A DNA stretch of 64,000 nucleotides from Isoetes taiwanensis (lineage: Eukaryota > Streptophyta > Lycopodiopsida > Isoetales > Isoetaceae): NCBI GenBank assembly GCA_021234155.1, contig JAJEKV010000002.1:1309345-1373344 (forward strand), written 5' to 3'. Position numbers and translations under genes: made by a program. The notes under the pieces are model-generated. The model was not told the origin of the DNA. It saw only the letters and a program-made list of their open reading frames with translations, and did not search any database. Of this stretch, positions 1-10,998 are shown in pieces (positions within the stretch are counted from its first letter, which is position 1; every line of letters begins with the position of its first letter).

Positions 1-179
1 GGGTTTTGAGCGTTGATGGGCAACTGCCAAATGGTAAGGCGAAAGAACGTAATGTGAGGAGAAACCTCCGTGTGTGGTCAGGGGGGCCTAAACCTGGCAA
101 GCCTAGACCTCACCTGCCACACAACAGGGGCAGTTGGTGGCACGAGGCTGGACCGTAGGCCATTTGTGACTCCAGGGCA

Positions 180-1660
180 AAAGACGCGACACACAAAGAT
201 AAACTTGCTTTTCCATTGCATGCTATATATGACACCACTAAAATACTAGTGGAAAATCATCACAAAATAAGATATATCTTATTTTTAGATATATTCAAAC
301 TTAGATTAAAAGTAGTATCCAAACCTATCCCAATCTAAGGTCCTTTTTCCATAGTAGTCGCAAAATACGACTGTCATATATAATATGTGTGACTCTAGGG
401 CTAAAAATGAGGCACACAAATTTGAACTTGCTTTTTCACTGCATGGTAGTCATAAAATATGACACCACTAAAATACTAGTGGAAAACCATGAAAAAATAC
501 CACACGTCTTATTTTTAGTTACATATTCAAATAAGACTAGATGTCTTATTTTATGGCGGGGGAAATCCCTCGGAATAAAATAAGACTCTATTTACCATCC
601 AAACCTATCCCGAACCTAAATAAGACATGTCTTATTTTCACGGTGGAAAAGTGATTTTTTTTTAGGACCAGAGGTGGCCAAATATTATTTGATGAAATAT
701 GTGACTTTTAGAAATACGACTACCGTGGAAAAAGGGCCTAAATAAGGTATGTCTTATTTTCATAGTGGAAACTTGCTTTTTCTGTTTAGGACAATAGGTG
801 GCCAAACCTCATTTGTTAAAATATGTGACTTTTATATAGAAATAAGGCTATCGTAGAAAAAGGCCTTAGAGTGATTTTCCACTACATTCATAAAATAAGA
901 CTGTAACAATGATATATGACACCTTTTATGACTCTAAATTAAAAATATGACACACAAATTTAAAGTTTTTTTTCCACTAAGGGGTGTCATAAAATGTGAC
1001 ACCAAATAAAATGCTAGTGGAAAACCATCAAATTTGGGTAATTTTTCACTAGAGTGGTGTCTCATATTTTAGTCATTTCCATTGGTCCACATAAGCAAAT
1101 AAGAAAGAAATGGTTTTCTATTATTAAAAATAAGACATGTCCCATTTAGGTTTGGGTAGGTCCGGTTCCTTCTTTTAAGGGGAATGGAGTTTAATTTTAT
1201 ACCAAAGGATTTCCCCTCGTATAAAATAAGATAGTGTCACATATATTAATTATATCATTCAAATAAGACGTGTTTTATTTTTTGATGTTTTTTTCACTAG
1301 CATTTCGATGGTGTCTAATTTATTACACCTTATAGTGAAAAAAACAACTTCAGCTCTATATGTCATATTTTTTAATTTGGAGTAAAAAAATGGTGCCATA
1401 TCTCAATGTGACAATCGTATTTTATGATAATTGTAGTGTCGTATATTTTAGCCATTTTAATTGGGCGACATAAACAAATAAAATAGAACTGGTTTCTACG
1501 ACTAAAATTAAAACATGTCCCATTTAGGCTTGGGTAGGTTCGGTTCCTCTTTTTAAGGGGAATAAAGTCTTATTCTATGCCAGGGGATTTTTCCCGGTAT
1601 AAAATAAGCTCATTATATTATTAATATAAGACATGTCTTATTTTTTAGACCCTATACTTT
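180..1660. repeat. AT-rich cluster of palindromic and direct repeats
   Basis: The region repeats a small set of blocks. One block carrying CACCACTAAAATACTAGTGG occurs near 230-252 and 463-482, with a diverged copy near 1000-1022. A second block, about 190 bp, occurs at roughly 1052-1241 and again at 1428-1610. A palindromic core is seen at least six times: AAATAAGATATATCTTATTT (265-284), AAATAAGAC/GTCTTATTT with a 5-base loop (529-551), AAATAAGACATGTCTTATTT (618-637), a related form at 740-759, and shorter versions near 1260 and 1627-1640. No coding frame is visible. It looks like nested or tandem MITE or foldback debris, but I could not fix element ends or a target duplication. Confidence 0.7.
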
Positions 1661-1813
1661 GACCGCTAACAACTTTTTCTACACACAATGACCCGTGTGT
1701 TCTTTCTCGTCTAAGTGCAAGTTTTGCTTTCTTAAAATTTCCAACCATTGGATATCCATCCCTTAAAAATCCAAACCATTGAAATACAACCATTGAATAA
1801 TACATTTAAGAAA

Positions 1814-2341
1814 TCAGAAATAAATGTAACTAACCATTGTTAAGATAATAGAATACAAGGAGTTTGTCACGGCGGCCAAGGCCGCCGCATACATTTCTTT
1901 TTTTTGAGTTGTTTTATTGAGAAGCCATCTAATGTTTAAGCTTTTTGGGGCCTCCACATCTTTTACAAAGCTTCTTTTCATCTGCAAAGTATCATTCTCA
2001 CGAAGAATGGACATGGAACATATGTTGTATGAGAGTTCTTCTGAACACCCTACTTGTTTTACTTGTGTGCTTCCAAATTCATCAGCCAATAATCTAGTTG
2101 TAGCTGCATAGCATCCTGTCATACTTAAGGAATTGATCTTCATCTTCATGTAAGCAGGCAGAGCTCTAGCTATGGCCTGTGACACCTTCGCTTGGTACGA
2201 ATCCATTGTGTGTTCATATGCATCAAATCCCAACCCCAGTGCAAAATTTAATTGTGAATGCCACACATTCAAATCTTCTGCATTTTTATACCTAAACGAT
2301 CTCGAATCAGGTCCAACATCAAAATCTGACCAGAAATACAT
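1814..2341 (-). CDS. unrecognised 175-codon ORF
   Basis: This is the longest open frame left of the retrotransposon: ATG at 2341 on the minus strand, stop at 1814-1816. The composition looks protein-like, mixed and not low-complexity. It has a serine/aromatic-rich N-terminus, a helical-looking middle, and a basic stretch followed by an alanine-rich and hydrophobic end. I recognise no domain or motif. It has the same orientation as the Rep-HUH relic at 14.1-15.8 kb. If the retrotransposon is removed, the two lie about 1.3 kb apart, so it could be a second ORF of the same older element. That is inference; it could also be a chance ORF or an exon fragment. Confidence 0.3.
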   Translation of the reverse strand: MYFWSDFDVGPDSRSFRYKNAEDLNVWHSQLNFALGLGFDAYEHTMDSYQAKVSQAIARALPAYMKMKINSLSMTGCYAATTRLLADEFGSTQVKQVGCSEELSYNICSMSILRENDTLQMKRSFVKDVEAPKSLNIRWLLNKTTQKKEMYAAALAAVTNSLYSIILTMVSYIYF

Positions 2342-3506
2342 ATGAACCCGCCATTTCTAAGGCAAGTATAGCTTCAGAAGCATCCGATAAAACTTTGATG
2401 TAGAAAGGAATCTTCCGCCCCAAGAATTTGATCAAAATTTGAATTGAAGAAGAAATTCAAGGCCCTTTCCTAGTAAGGAGAGGCCTTCTAAATGGTCATC
2501 GGCTGTATAAAAAGTTGGAAAATAGAAACCGTGGGAGGATTCTCGGCACCGCGGGTAGAAACTAAGTGAATAAAAGCATCTCTATACTTAAAATTGACCA
2601 ATTTCGCTAGTTTTCTAATCGGGCAAAAAGAGGGGCTCCAAAGTAATGCCCGTCAGAATTGCCTTCTAAAAACAACCCCGATTATGCTCGAAGTCTTAGA
2701 TGAAAGCAAAGAAGCAACACCACCTCCCCGCTTCTAAAAGCTAAAAAGATCGATTGGGATACTCGCGATCTCTCTCCAAAGCCTTAATGTGCAGATCCGG
2801 CGGTTTACGCTTTGCAAAACCGCTTTGCTTTCCATTGCCTTCAAATCCATGATCCATAAAGGCGCTTGCCGCGACGCAAATCTTTTGATGCAAATCCCTC
2901 AAAACTTCTTCCCGGTAGGGTAATAAATCGCGTTTGAGCAAATTAGGGCATCCATGATTCGGGCCCGGTCAAACAATCCTTTTCCGCCATAGCCAAGTAT
3001 GGCGTAAAATAAGCGACTACCAACAACAAACAAACTCAAACAAAAAAAGGACACAAACAGGGAAAAACAAAAACAGCATGCTTAGATGTCGCCAAAGATT
3101 AACTCGTTTCTACGCCATCCGAAGTCACCTTCCGCCTCTCTCTAGACACTGGCCTCCTAAACCTATGGCCGCTATGCCTTAAACCGACCGGGCTGCTCCT
3201 CCCTTTTATATCAACACAAAGCCTTCTCGTATCATTCGAGAAGCCTCCCGGCTGCCCGATTAGCTTCCGTAAAATCCCGACATCGCAGCTTTCTAGAAAC
3301 GCCATCCTCCTCGCAATCTTCTAGTAGCTTCTCCTCGCATCTAACCATTGAAAAATTTAGGCTCAATCTCTATTTATGGAACATTCCGTAAACCCCCTTT
3401 ATAATTATATGTTAGAGATATGACACCGTGAACATATTACATTGAGGACAAGGATGTGAGTTTGACATGCTGCCACATACCAAACCCAATAGAAGTAGAA
3501 AGGACA
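2342..3506. other. no recognisable gene
   Basis: Short minus-strand frames at 2741-2941 and 3099-3305 have no motif I recognise. Once the retrotransposon is removed, this stretch is the original left flank continuing into the DNA at 14002. Confidence 0.5.
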
Positions 3507-3511
3507 AGGAC
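3507..3511. repeat. target-site duplication, left (AGGAC)
   Basis: AGGAC directly precedes the TG of the 5' LTR and is repeated exactly after the CA of the 3' LTR at 13997-14001. A 5-base duplication is usual for Ty3/gypsy integrases. Confidence 0.92.
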
Positions 3512-4095
3512 TGTTAGTCCCATGGCCTCCCGGGTACAGACTATTCATGCATAAAGCATGCACTGTGTCAAGCTCCGCGGATCCTCAACACCCACCTGGG
3601 TCAGCCATCAAAGGCTCAGCGAGGAGACCAAGCAACAGACCACGCAGATCAAAGCCCGTGGGTCGGGTTGAACAAGAGGCGCCAGACCAGACAAGTGGCC
3701 GGTCACCGCCCGCGCGGCGGCTCGGCGTGATTCTAGGCACTTCAAGAGGCACCGCCAACATTCCTCAGAATCCCTCCTTCCGTGAGTCGGCACGACCGAG
3801 ATCACCGAGTGTCTATATTGGGCCAAAGGCCATTGTACTATATATATGAGTAGAGCTAGCACATGAGTTTTTTTAGATGAGTTTTGAGTCTTGTCTCCTT
3901 TTGGGTTTTTCTCTCTTGGCGAGCTCATGTATGTTCATCATTGATATCAAGAAAGCTTATCATTTTCCTCTCAATTGTTCTTTTCTTCTTCTTCTTCTTA
4001 CTTCTTGCAAATCACAGACATAGTCCTTTGGACTCTCTGTTAGATCCACGGGTCCTCCAGCAGGGTCTTCCCAGAGTTCCCCAAACCCGCAAACA
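3512..4095 (+). repeat. 5' LTR
   Basis: It starts TGTTAGTCCC and ends GCAAACA. The best-conserved blocks shared with the 3' LTR are around 3725-3760 and 3808-4010. The latter covers a TATA region, the start of the probable transcript, and a pyrimidine-rich stretch near 3980-4010. No convincing tRNA-Met primer-binding site follows at 4096; the sequence there is a GC-rich run beginning AACATCGCCG. Confidence 0.92.
3837..3850 (+). promoter_or_regulatory. TATA-like promoter element of the LTR
   Basis: ACTATATATATGAG is preserved in both LTRs (3837-3850 and 13725-13738) within one of their most conserved stretches. The position in the middle of the LTR is where the U3/R promoter is expected. Activity is not shown. 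Confidence 0.55.
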
Positions 4096-5122
4096 AACAT
4101 CGCCGCCGGCCGCCGTCTGATTCCATCCTACTTTCTTTCCGCCGCCATGTTCGTTCGGAAATTTCACGCCCGAGAACTCCTTTCTCGTGACGGCCCTCGC
4201 TTGAGCCATCGGCGTCGGAAACCGTTACGACATGTATGGATCTCGCTTATGACATAGAGGGAGGCCATCTTCGGGTCTAGGGCTCGGGCCTGCCACCAAC
4301 CCCTCGTGGTCCTCGCCTGCCCCGCCTCGCCCCCAAGCGTGCAAACATTGCTCACAACCTCAGTCCCCTCATCACTATCAGGAGCCTTATCAGGCTCAAC
4401 CTTCTCAACCGTACTTTCATACCCCTGAACATGCCTACATCCATCATTCTTCAGGTCATACGCCTCTTCCTTCACAACCATCATCTCCCCCGGGTGGGCA
4501 CGGCTATCCACACGTCTCCTTTGGCCTACCTGGAATATCCTTTCCCTACGTTTCCCCACTTTGCCCTTCTGTTTACAACCTTCACGCATCTCAAAACCAA
4601 TGCTCCAGCTACTTCCGTTCCAACCGCTCACCCTTCATCGTGGTCCTTCAGGGCACCATGCCACATCCAACTCAACCTCAATATCCTCACTATATCGTTG
4701 TTCACTCGCCGACCAAGCACTTTCACATCTACCTTCGGACTTCGAACCCGGCTTATCCCACCTTTGGCAACACGAAAGGCAAACCCTAGACCAAAGTGCT
4801 CAGGCCCACATGGAAGAATTTGAGGCTCTAGCTGTCCTAAATGGTCATGCGAACCTCAACTGAAATTCCACATCTTTTTCCACCACCGCTGCGGCTTTCT
4901 CATCAATGGCTCATGTCCAACAAAAGCCATTGGAAACAAGATCGTCGTAAATGAGAACCGCTTTTACCTCTCATTATGGGACCACGGATGATGATCAATT
5001 TCATCTCAAGCAACTCAATGAACTTCAACAAGAGCCCACCTGAGTCTCCGCCTGGATTTTGGCGGATCGACTTCACATTCCTCGCTAAGTAAGCTCAAGG
5101 AGTACCCCACACGTAGCCGATT
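4096..5122 (+). pseudogene. retrotransposon leader and gag N-terminal region, decayed
   Basis: This stretch lies between the 5' LTR and the zinc-knuckle frame. Several overlapping open frames (for example 4431-4823 and 4561-4863) are rich in Pro, His, Ser and Tyr, and none runs through. Sense reading must switch frame several times. By position this is the untranslated leader and the N-terminal part of gag; no conserved gag motif can be named. Confidence 0.5.
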
Positions 5123-5959
5123 TTGGTCCGGGTTTCTCCAAGGACTTCTCCCAGCCTATTCGACTTCATGATCAATACCAAGGCCCCAAGACTTTGGCAG
5201 GCTATCGACCTTGTCAATCACTCACCAATGTTTCCTCCCGGTATGGCTCTTCAAGAGCTCCCGCTCATTCCACCTGTCATGGTTCCACAAACGGTCGCTC
5301 AGCCTCAACACGCTAATCCACAACAAGCGGTCAACTGGTGCCATATTTGCAAATACCAAGGCCATTTGGCAAATGAGTGCAACTCCACCAATGGCCGACC
5401 TCATTGCAAGCGTGCAACATGTGCAATCATGCCCACTGGAAGAGTGCACTTTCGCACTCATCCCACAATCGATTCGCCAACAAAATGGTTTATCAAGTGC
5501 AAACCACACCTCAAAGAACAATCGCACTATCGTGCCCACCACTTCGGTGCAACCCACTCAACTCTATCAGCCAGGGAGCAACAACGGGGATCCAACCCAC
5601 GCCCTCCTTTTGATCCTTCTAAAGCAAAGCGGTTATCACTGCCAAGAATGGGGTCATACCACCACCACGTGTCCTCAACTTCCACAAGTTCGTACGACTT
5701 CCTCGGCACAAATCAGACCACATCGGGTAAGCCTCACGGCTTACCAACTCGATTGCTAATGGCAAAACAAGGCCCGAGACCGGTTCTTAAGAAGCCACCA
5801 AGAGCCCAAAGCAATCACGCTATCAACCAGCTCCAAAGAAATCAACCTCACCGGATCAACAAGCACAAGAGGAAATTTTTTCAGGCACTTAATCCTCCAG
5901 TCCAGCCGTCAAATTGGGTTGGTTTAGTTTCACGCCAGATCAAGGCATCACGCCCTTGA
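5123..5959 (+). pseudogene. gag: gag nucleocapsid region with CCHC zinc knuckle
   Basis: The open frame holds a clear CX2CX4HX4C zinc knuckle (C73, C76, H81, C86; bases 5339-5380) after a Pro/Gln-rich stretch, as in retrotransposon nucleocapsid proteins that package RNA. Near 5635-5675, in another frame, lies a second knuckle-like motif that keeps C, H and C but has Gly where the first Cys is expected, so it is degenerate. The frame needed for gag changes between the two, showing at least one indel. The C-terminal part is basic and low in recognisable features. Confidence 0.7.
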
Positions 5960-6399
5960 CCATTATTCAATGGCACGCAACCGCCTTTGGTAGCTGACAC
6001 CATTCCTCATCGCGGGCGAAAAAAGGTTCACTTTGCACTGACTTGGAGAAGCTCATGCCACATGTCATGCCAAAGTTCGCCAAAGCATTTTGAACCTCAT
6101 GCAAAGGCGGAAGGCCGCACATTGGCAAATGTTCATGCCACCACCGAGCTCAACAAAGACAAGATACACCTTCCACATCTCAACCTCCACGCCTCGGGAC
6201 GTATCCCAATATTGTCAGCCGAGGTTGACTTACTCAAAGAAGTTGCCGCTTCACTACCACGCACTCCAAAACCGCAACCAGCAGATCCTTTTCTCATGTG
6301 CCTCTAGAACTCCAAGAGGAGCTAGCCAAGATCAAAATTCCTTTAAGCTTGGCAACCATTTTGAAACTCGTCTCCGCTCTCAAGGACCGCTTACCACTC

Positions 6400-6720
6400 C
6401 CAACCTGCTTTAGTTGGGGCTGTGGTTACCTCTACACCCACGGTCCATGCCACGATGGGTAATCGCCAAGTCAACCATGTTCAAATAGATGGAGGTAGCG
6501 CACAATCTCATCACTGGATAAACTCCGCAAAAACAAATGGGCATCACACAACTCTTTCGCGCTCCATATGACATCAAGTTGGCTACGCAGTGCCACGATC
6601 CGGTTATGCTCCAACCTCCTGCACACATTGTCCAGATAATCGGCAATACCCCATATTCGCACTCCTGTGGTCGAGATTGTGGATGTCGGCAACAATCAAC
6701 CCGTCCGTCTTTGCACAAAA
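6400..6720 (+). pseudogene. pol: aspartic protease remnant
   Basis: In the forward frame through 6485-6499 the peptide I-D-G-G-S appears just upstream of RT, where Ty3/gypsy elements have their aspartic protease. The D-G-G-S core instead of D-S/T-G is seen in plant Tat/Athila-type elements. The frame is lost within a few dozen codons. This part would cleave the Gag-Pol polyprotein, and it cannot be functional as it stands. Confidence 0.55.
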
Positions 6721-6951
6721 TCTTCCCTAGCCCCTTACCGTAATGTACGCAAGCTGTTCACAAAATTCAAACACATTTTCACCGGAGTTACAGAGATCTT
6801 GGGAATCAACAAAAGCTTGGGGAACTCACCATTCCTACCAAATCGATGCAAGACCAGTGTAGCAACGACAAGTCTTGGCTCAACCCTAATTACCGTGATG
6901 ATCGTCAAAGGCGAAATTGACAAACTCCTTGCTATTTAGCGGGTTTGATCT

Positions 6952-7533
6952 ATGAGGTCAAACATTCAATGGGTGAGCCCCATCGTCATTGCCCTCAAAC
7001 ACAATGGTAAGATCCGGGTTCTGCGTGGACTATCGAAACTCAACCGTAGCACGGAGCGTGATCATTTTCCACTTCCCTTCACGCACCGTGTTCTCGAAGA
7101 GATGGCCGGACATGAGATGTACTCCTTCATGGATGGATTTTTTCGCTACAATCGGATCTCAATCAAAGAATCGATTAACTCAAGACTACTTTCACCACCC
7201 TGGGGGGGCTTTTTTGCCTACAAGGTGGTTCCTTTTGGATTATCAAACTCTCCATCAACGTTTCAACGCATCATGCTCTCAGTTTTTCATGATTTCATGA
7301 AGGAAAATCCCTTCTTGCAAATTTTTCAAGATGACTTCTCTGCCTACAGTTCCATGGCTGACCATTTGGATAAATTGGAACTCGTCTTCCGAAATGTGAT
7401 GAGTCCCCGCATTAGTCTCAATCCCGAAAATGCACCTTTTGCGCCACCTCCGGTGTTCTCGTTAGGCCATGTTGTCGCCAAAGGTGTATCACCACGATCC
7501 CCGCCAAAATCGGGCCAGTGTGCTCAAGGCTAA
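6952..7533 (+). pseudogene. pol: reverse transcriptase domain, frameshifted
   Basis: The frame reads through most of an RT palm. WVSPIV is near residue 7. FPLPF lies before the first catalytic block MDGF (Asp61, base 7132). PFGLSN follows, then the catalytic box F-Q-D-D at 7324-7335 in place of the usual Y/F-x-D-D. The block FCVDYR around 7018-7040 is found only in a neighbouring frame, so two compensating indels surround it. RT copies the element RNA to cDNA. The sequence between 5960 and 6950, linking gag and RT, is likewise broken. Confidence 0.9.
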
Positions 7534-8206
7534 AGCACCAGCCAATATCAAGGAGACACGCTCTTTCCTGGGTAAGGTCAATTATTACTCCACCTTCATA
7601 CCTGGACTAGCAGCCATTGCGGATCCCATTCATAAACTCACGGGTGACGAATCCACCTGGGCTTGGAATTCCCAGGCGGATGCTGCTTTCCAACAGCTGA
7701 AGCTTTTGCTTACTCAGGCACCGGTTCTTGTTCCTCCTCAATGGGACAAGCCCTTTCATGTTCATGTCGATGTCTCGGCGTTTGCTATTGGAGCTGTTCT
7801 TTCTCAAGAATATGATGCGCACACTGACAAACCAAATCGCTACGCCAGCCGAAAACTCAATTCTGCTGAGCGCAACTATTCTGCCACGAGCGTGAAGCTT
7901 TGGGTCTCATTTTCTGTGTCCAACGCTTAGTCATTACCTTTTGGAAGTCAAATCAAGTTCTTTGTGGACCACCAAGCACTCCTCTATTTGATCAACAAGT
8001 CCACGCCCACGGGCCGCATTGCTCGTTGGGTCCTTCTTCTCCAAGAATTTGCTCCTTTTGAAATCGTTCATAAGGCCGGCAAATCTCATGTAGTCCCGGA
8101 TTATCTTTCACGCATCCACACAGATGATCCTCCACCGAGTCTCGTGCGCCTTTCCCGATGCTTTCCGCCTCTTTTTAGTCACGGCAACACCACATTGGTT
8201 CCATGA
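7469..8206 (+). pseudogene. pol: RNase H domain, two frame segments
   Basis: The first frame (7469-7930) holds the RT connection (FLGKVNYY, FIPGLAAIADPIHKL) and the RNase H start HVHVDVSAFAIGAVLSQ, with the catalytic Asp at residue 101. The second frame (7964-8206) continues with DHQALLYL, then RIARW and PDYLSRI, the usual end of Ty3/gypsy RNase H. A break near 7930 separates them. The enzyme would remove the RNA strand during cDNA synthesis. Confidence 0.9.
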
Positions 8207-8229
8207 TTTTCAGCGCACCTCTCCTCACG

Positions 8230-9400
8230 GGTGCTCTTCCACCGTAAGATGAGACGCTCTCTCCGCGCTTGGCGACAATCCGTTAAGCCATCAATTTCTC
8301 CGCCAGAGGTCCGCGGACTACACCATGGTTGCAGGACATCTCTACAAAGGGTAAAGACACCATCCTTCGACGTACCGGTTCTACCTCATGAAGTTCCGGA
8401 TATTGTTCGAGAAGCTCATCAAGGGCTAGGTGGTGGTCATTTTCATGGTGACACCACGCACGCAAAAATCCTTCTAGCCGGGTATTATTGGCCCACGCTT
8501 CAAAGATGCTCACGCACGCCGCCGTGACGCAGGACGCTTTTGCGGTGGACGGGCCCGCCCGTGGACGCTCTTCCCTTGACGCCGGTCGCCACGCCACTTC
8601 CCTTCAAAGAAATGGGGAATGGACTTTGTGGGACCTATAGATCCTCCCCGGCACACCCGCGTCGCTACATTCTGGTTCTCACCGACCACGCCACCAAATG
8701 GGCGGAAGCTTGTGCACTTCCGCATAACAACGCAAGCCAGTACTAGGGATCCTCTATCAACAAATTATCACGCGATTCGCTGCTTTACGGGAGTCGGGTC
8801 GGTGACTGGTGTCCATTTCATCAACCATACTATCAAGGAGCCGACGGATTATCTCGATACATCATCACAAGAGCACACCTTACTATCCTCAAGGTAATGG
8901 TTTGGGCGAAAGCACCAACAAAACTCACGGTCACCATTCTCAAGAAAATTTTGGACGCTTCCTTGCAGCATTGGCGGAAAAACTTCCCTCGTTCTTTGGG
9001 CCTACAATACTTGTTTCAAGATTGCTACCGGTCACACTCCTTTTAAATTGGTTTATGGTCGGGAAGCTCTCATGCCGTTTGAATACATCCTTCTAACACT
9101 CGTTTTCAACTCTCTTGCTCATAATCCACCTTGCCGCAAGACTCAAAGAAAGGGTCTATCAATTAGAACAGCTTGGATGAACTTCAAGGATGCTTATATT
9201 CGTGTTCTTCATGGACAACAATTGCAAAAATCTTTACATGACAAACGCCTGAAGACAAAACATTCAAAGAAGGCGATTTGGTTCTTCTTTATGATTCCGT
9301 GTACAAAAAATTTTCCTGTAAACTCAAGTTTCGCTTGGCTTTGGCCCTTATCAAATTGTTCAAGTGGTTAGACCAAGCGTTTTTCAACGGGCAGAGTTAG
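8230..9400 (+). pseudogene. pol: integrase, heavily frameshifted
   Basis: Three parts of a retroviral-type integrase are visible in different frames. The zinc-binding N-terminus is seen as H-E-V-P...H with a damaged CxxC near 8500-8550. The core start MDFVGPIDPP (Asp at base 8622) is followed by THATKW-like sequence in another frame. The core end YYPQGNGLGESTNKT has its catalytic Glu at base 8908. At 9048-9090 a frame reads VYGREALMPFEY, typical of the end of the core. At least four frame changes are needed. Confidence 0.85.
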
Positions 9401-10998
9401 ATGGCACTCCATTACCTACATTGGTTAATGGTTTTCGCCTCAAACATTTCATCACACGTAGCCGGTAAATCAACAAACGATACGGGGCAAGAAGCAAACA
9501 CCACGAAAGTGACTAGAAAGGCGATATTCTATTATAGTGGAGATTTTTTTACAAAATGTGGGCGCAAACCCGACCGCTATTTCGCTATGGGCACTGCCTC
9601 TATATACAAAACGGGCTCGTGAGCCTATCTACTAAGTCCTAAGAGGAAAAACCTCTACTACTCGGGTTGGGCAGCAGGTGATGCGGAGGAGATGGTAGAG
9701 GTTACGCCGGGATCCTAGCGAAGGTGCAGAACCACCTCCATCCCGCTGGTCTTCAGTGGGATGTTCACCATCCCGCACACCAGCCGGCCCATTCGAATGC
9801 CCGCGGTTTGTGGCGGCGCCCGAAGTCCGTGACAATTCATCTTGCGGGTAATCCACTCACGACGGTTACATTGGGCATCGTCGCGATCCTCGTTTCAAAC
9901 CGGCGGCAATACCGGCGCCATCGGATGCCTTCACTTTCCGATTCGCCTTATATAGCCAACCGAGGAACTCCTTTGTCGGCGTGGACCAATCACAAAATCG
10001 CCAAGCGTGTTTGTAATGCAAAAAGTGTTTCTAAAATGAGAATCTTTTCTCCCGGCCGCATATCTAGCCATGGTACCTCCGACACATTCCTTTTAATGAT
10101 ATCCCACTTGAGTTGCCGGCATTGAATGCGATTCCTTCTTTTCACGCCCGTCAGTTTTTAATGTGTGTCCTTTTGCCCACCTGTCACATCAGATCCCTTC
10201 TTTCCGCGTCCCATCCTCACCGCTCATTTGCTTCTCCCTTTACGCTTTTGGGACTTAGCCAAATTTTTTACTCTCAATACACTTCTTGGCATCTTTTTGA
10301 CACCCGCACCATCAGCGGTTCCAGTTTCGCCCTCTTCATACCTCTTAAGCCTCCGGTTGTGCGCCCTAAAAACCTTTTCGTTCTTCCGCCCTTTGTCCTC
10401 GAGGGCTCACTTTTCGTCCTCCGCCTTTGCATCACTCGCGTTTTCTACGCAAATCGCTTTACCATGGCTGCCCCAAGATTTTTCCTACACTTCAAACTAA
10501 TGCCTTGGCCCCTTTTGCATCGGCGTATCCTTCTTGGCGCTACTTTAGGTGAAGCCCTGTTGGCCCAAATAAAGAAGTCATTGCTGAACGACACAAGCTT
10601 TTAATTCTCGCAAAATGAACTTCCGCTCCAAATCACGACCGGTTGAAGCGGTTCATCGCCAATATCGTTAACGACCCGCGGGGCTACCTGCAATGGTCGA
10701 TGGCACCACCATTTCGGCCGACTCAACATTTGATTTCTGAGGGTATTTCATATTCCCCTTGCACACCCTTGTTTATCATGGTGCGCCATATGGATCTAGA
10801 TGTCACGAGTTTGGTGCACCTCCTTATCATGCCAATGTCCATCGTCGACCAATGTCGACAAACCTCCGCGAAACCTTTGTTAAATTTACGTGGCGAAGTT
10901 CATAATTATTCTATCAAGAACACCCATATCAATAAGCCTTTTCTATAACCTGGTCATCAACTGCTACACACACAAAACACCACATAGATTGGCCCCAA
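9401..10998 (+). other. retrotransposon spacer between integrase and 3' ORF
   Basis: No conserved domain is seen. Open frames such as 10113-10604 are pyrimidine-rich and give hydrophobic or Pro/Ser-rich peptides that look like chance frames. Around 10740-10980 short His/Tyr/Pro-rich stretches in alternating frames resemble the compositional style of the gag leader at 4.4-4.8 kb. Confidence 0.5.

Noticed and set aside
1-180. Possible organelle-derived or RNA gene sequence because of higher GC
   Set aside because: No tRNA cloverleaf, rRNA or organelle gene could be recognised.
3547-3928. Open frames of 100 and 106 codons on both strands inside the 5' LTR
   Set aside because: They lie wholly within the LTR, are not preserved in the 3' LTR and show no motif.
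10113-10604. A 163-codon plus-strand frame in the retrotransposon
   Set aside because: The sequence is pyrimidine-rich and the peptide looks like a chance frame; no domain and no context support.
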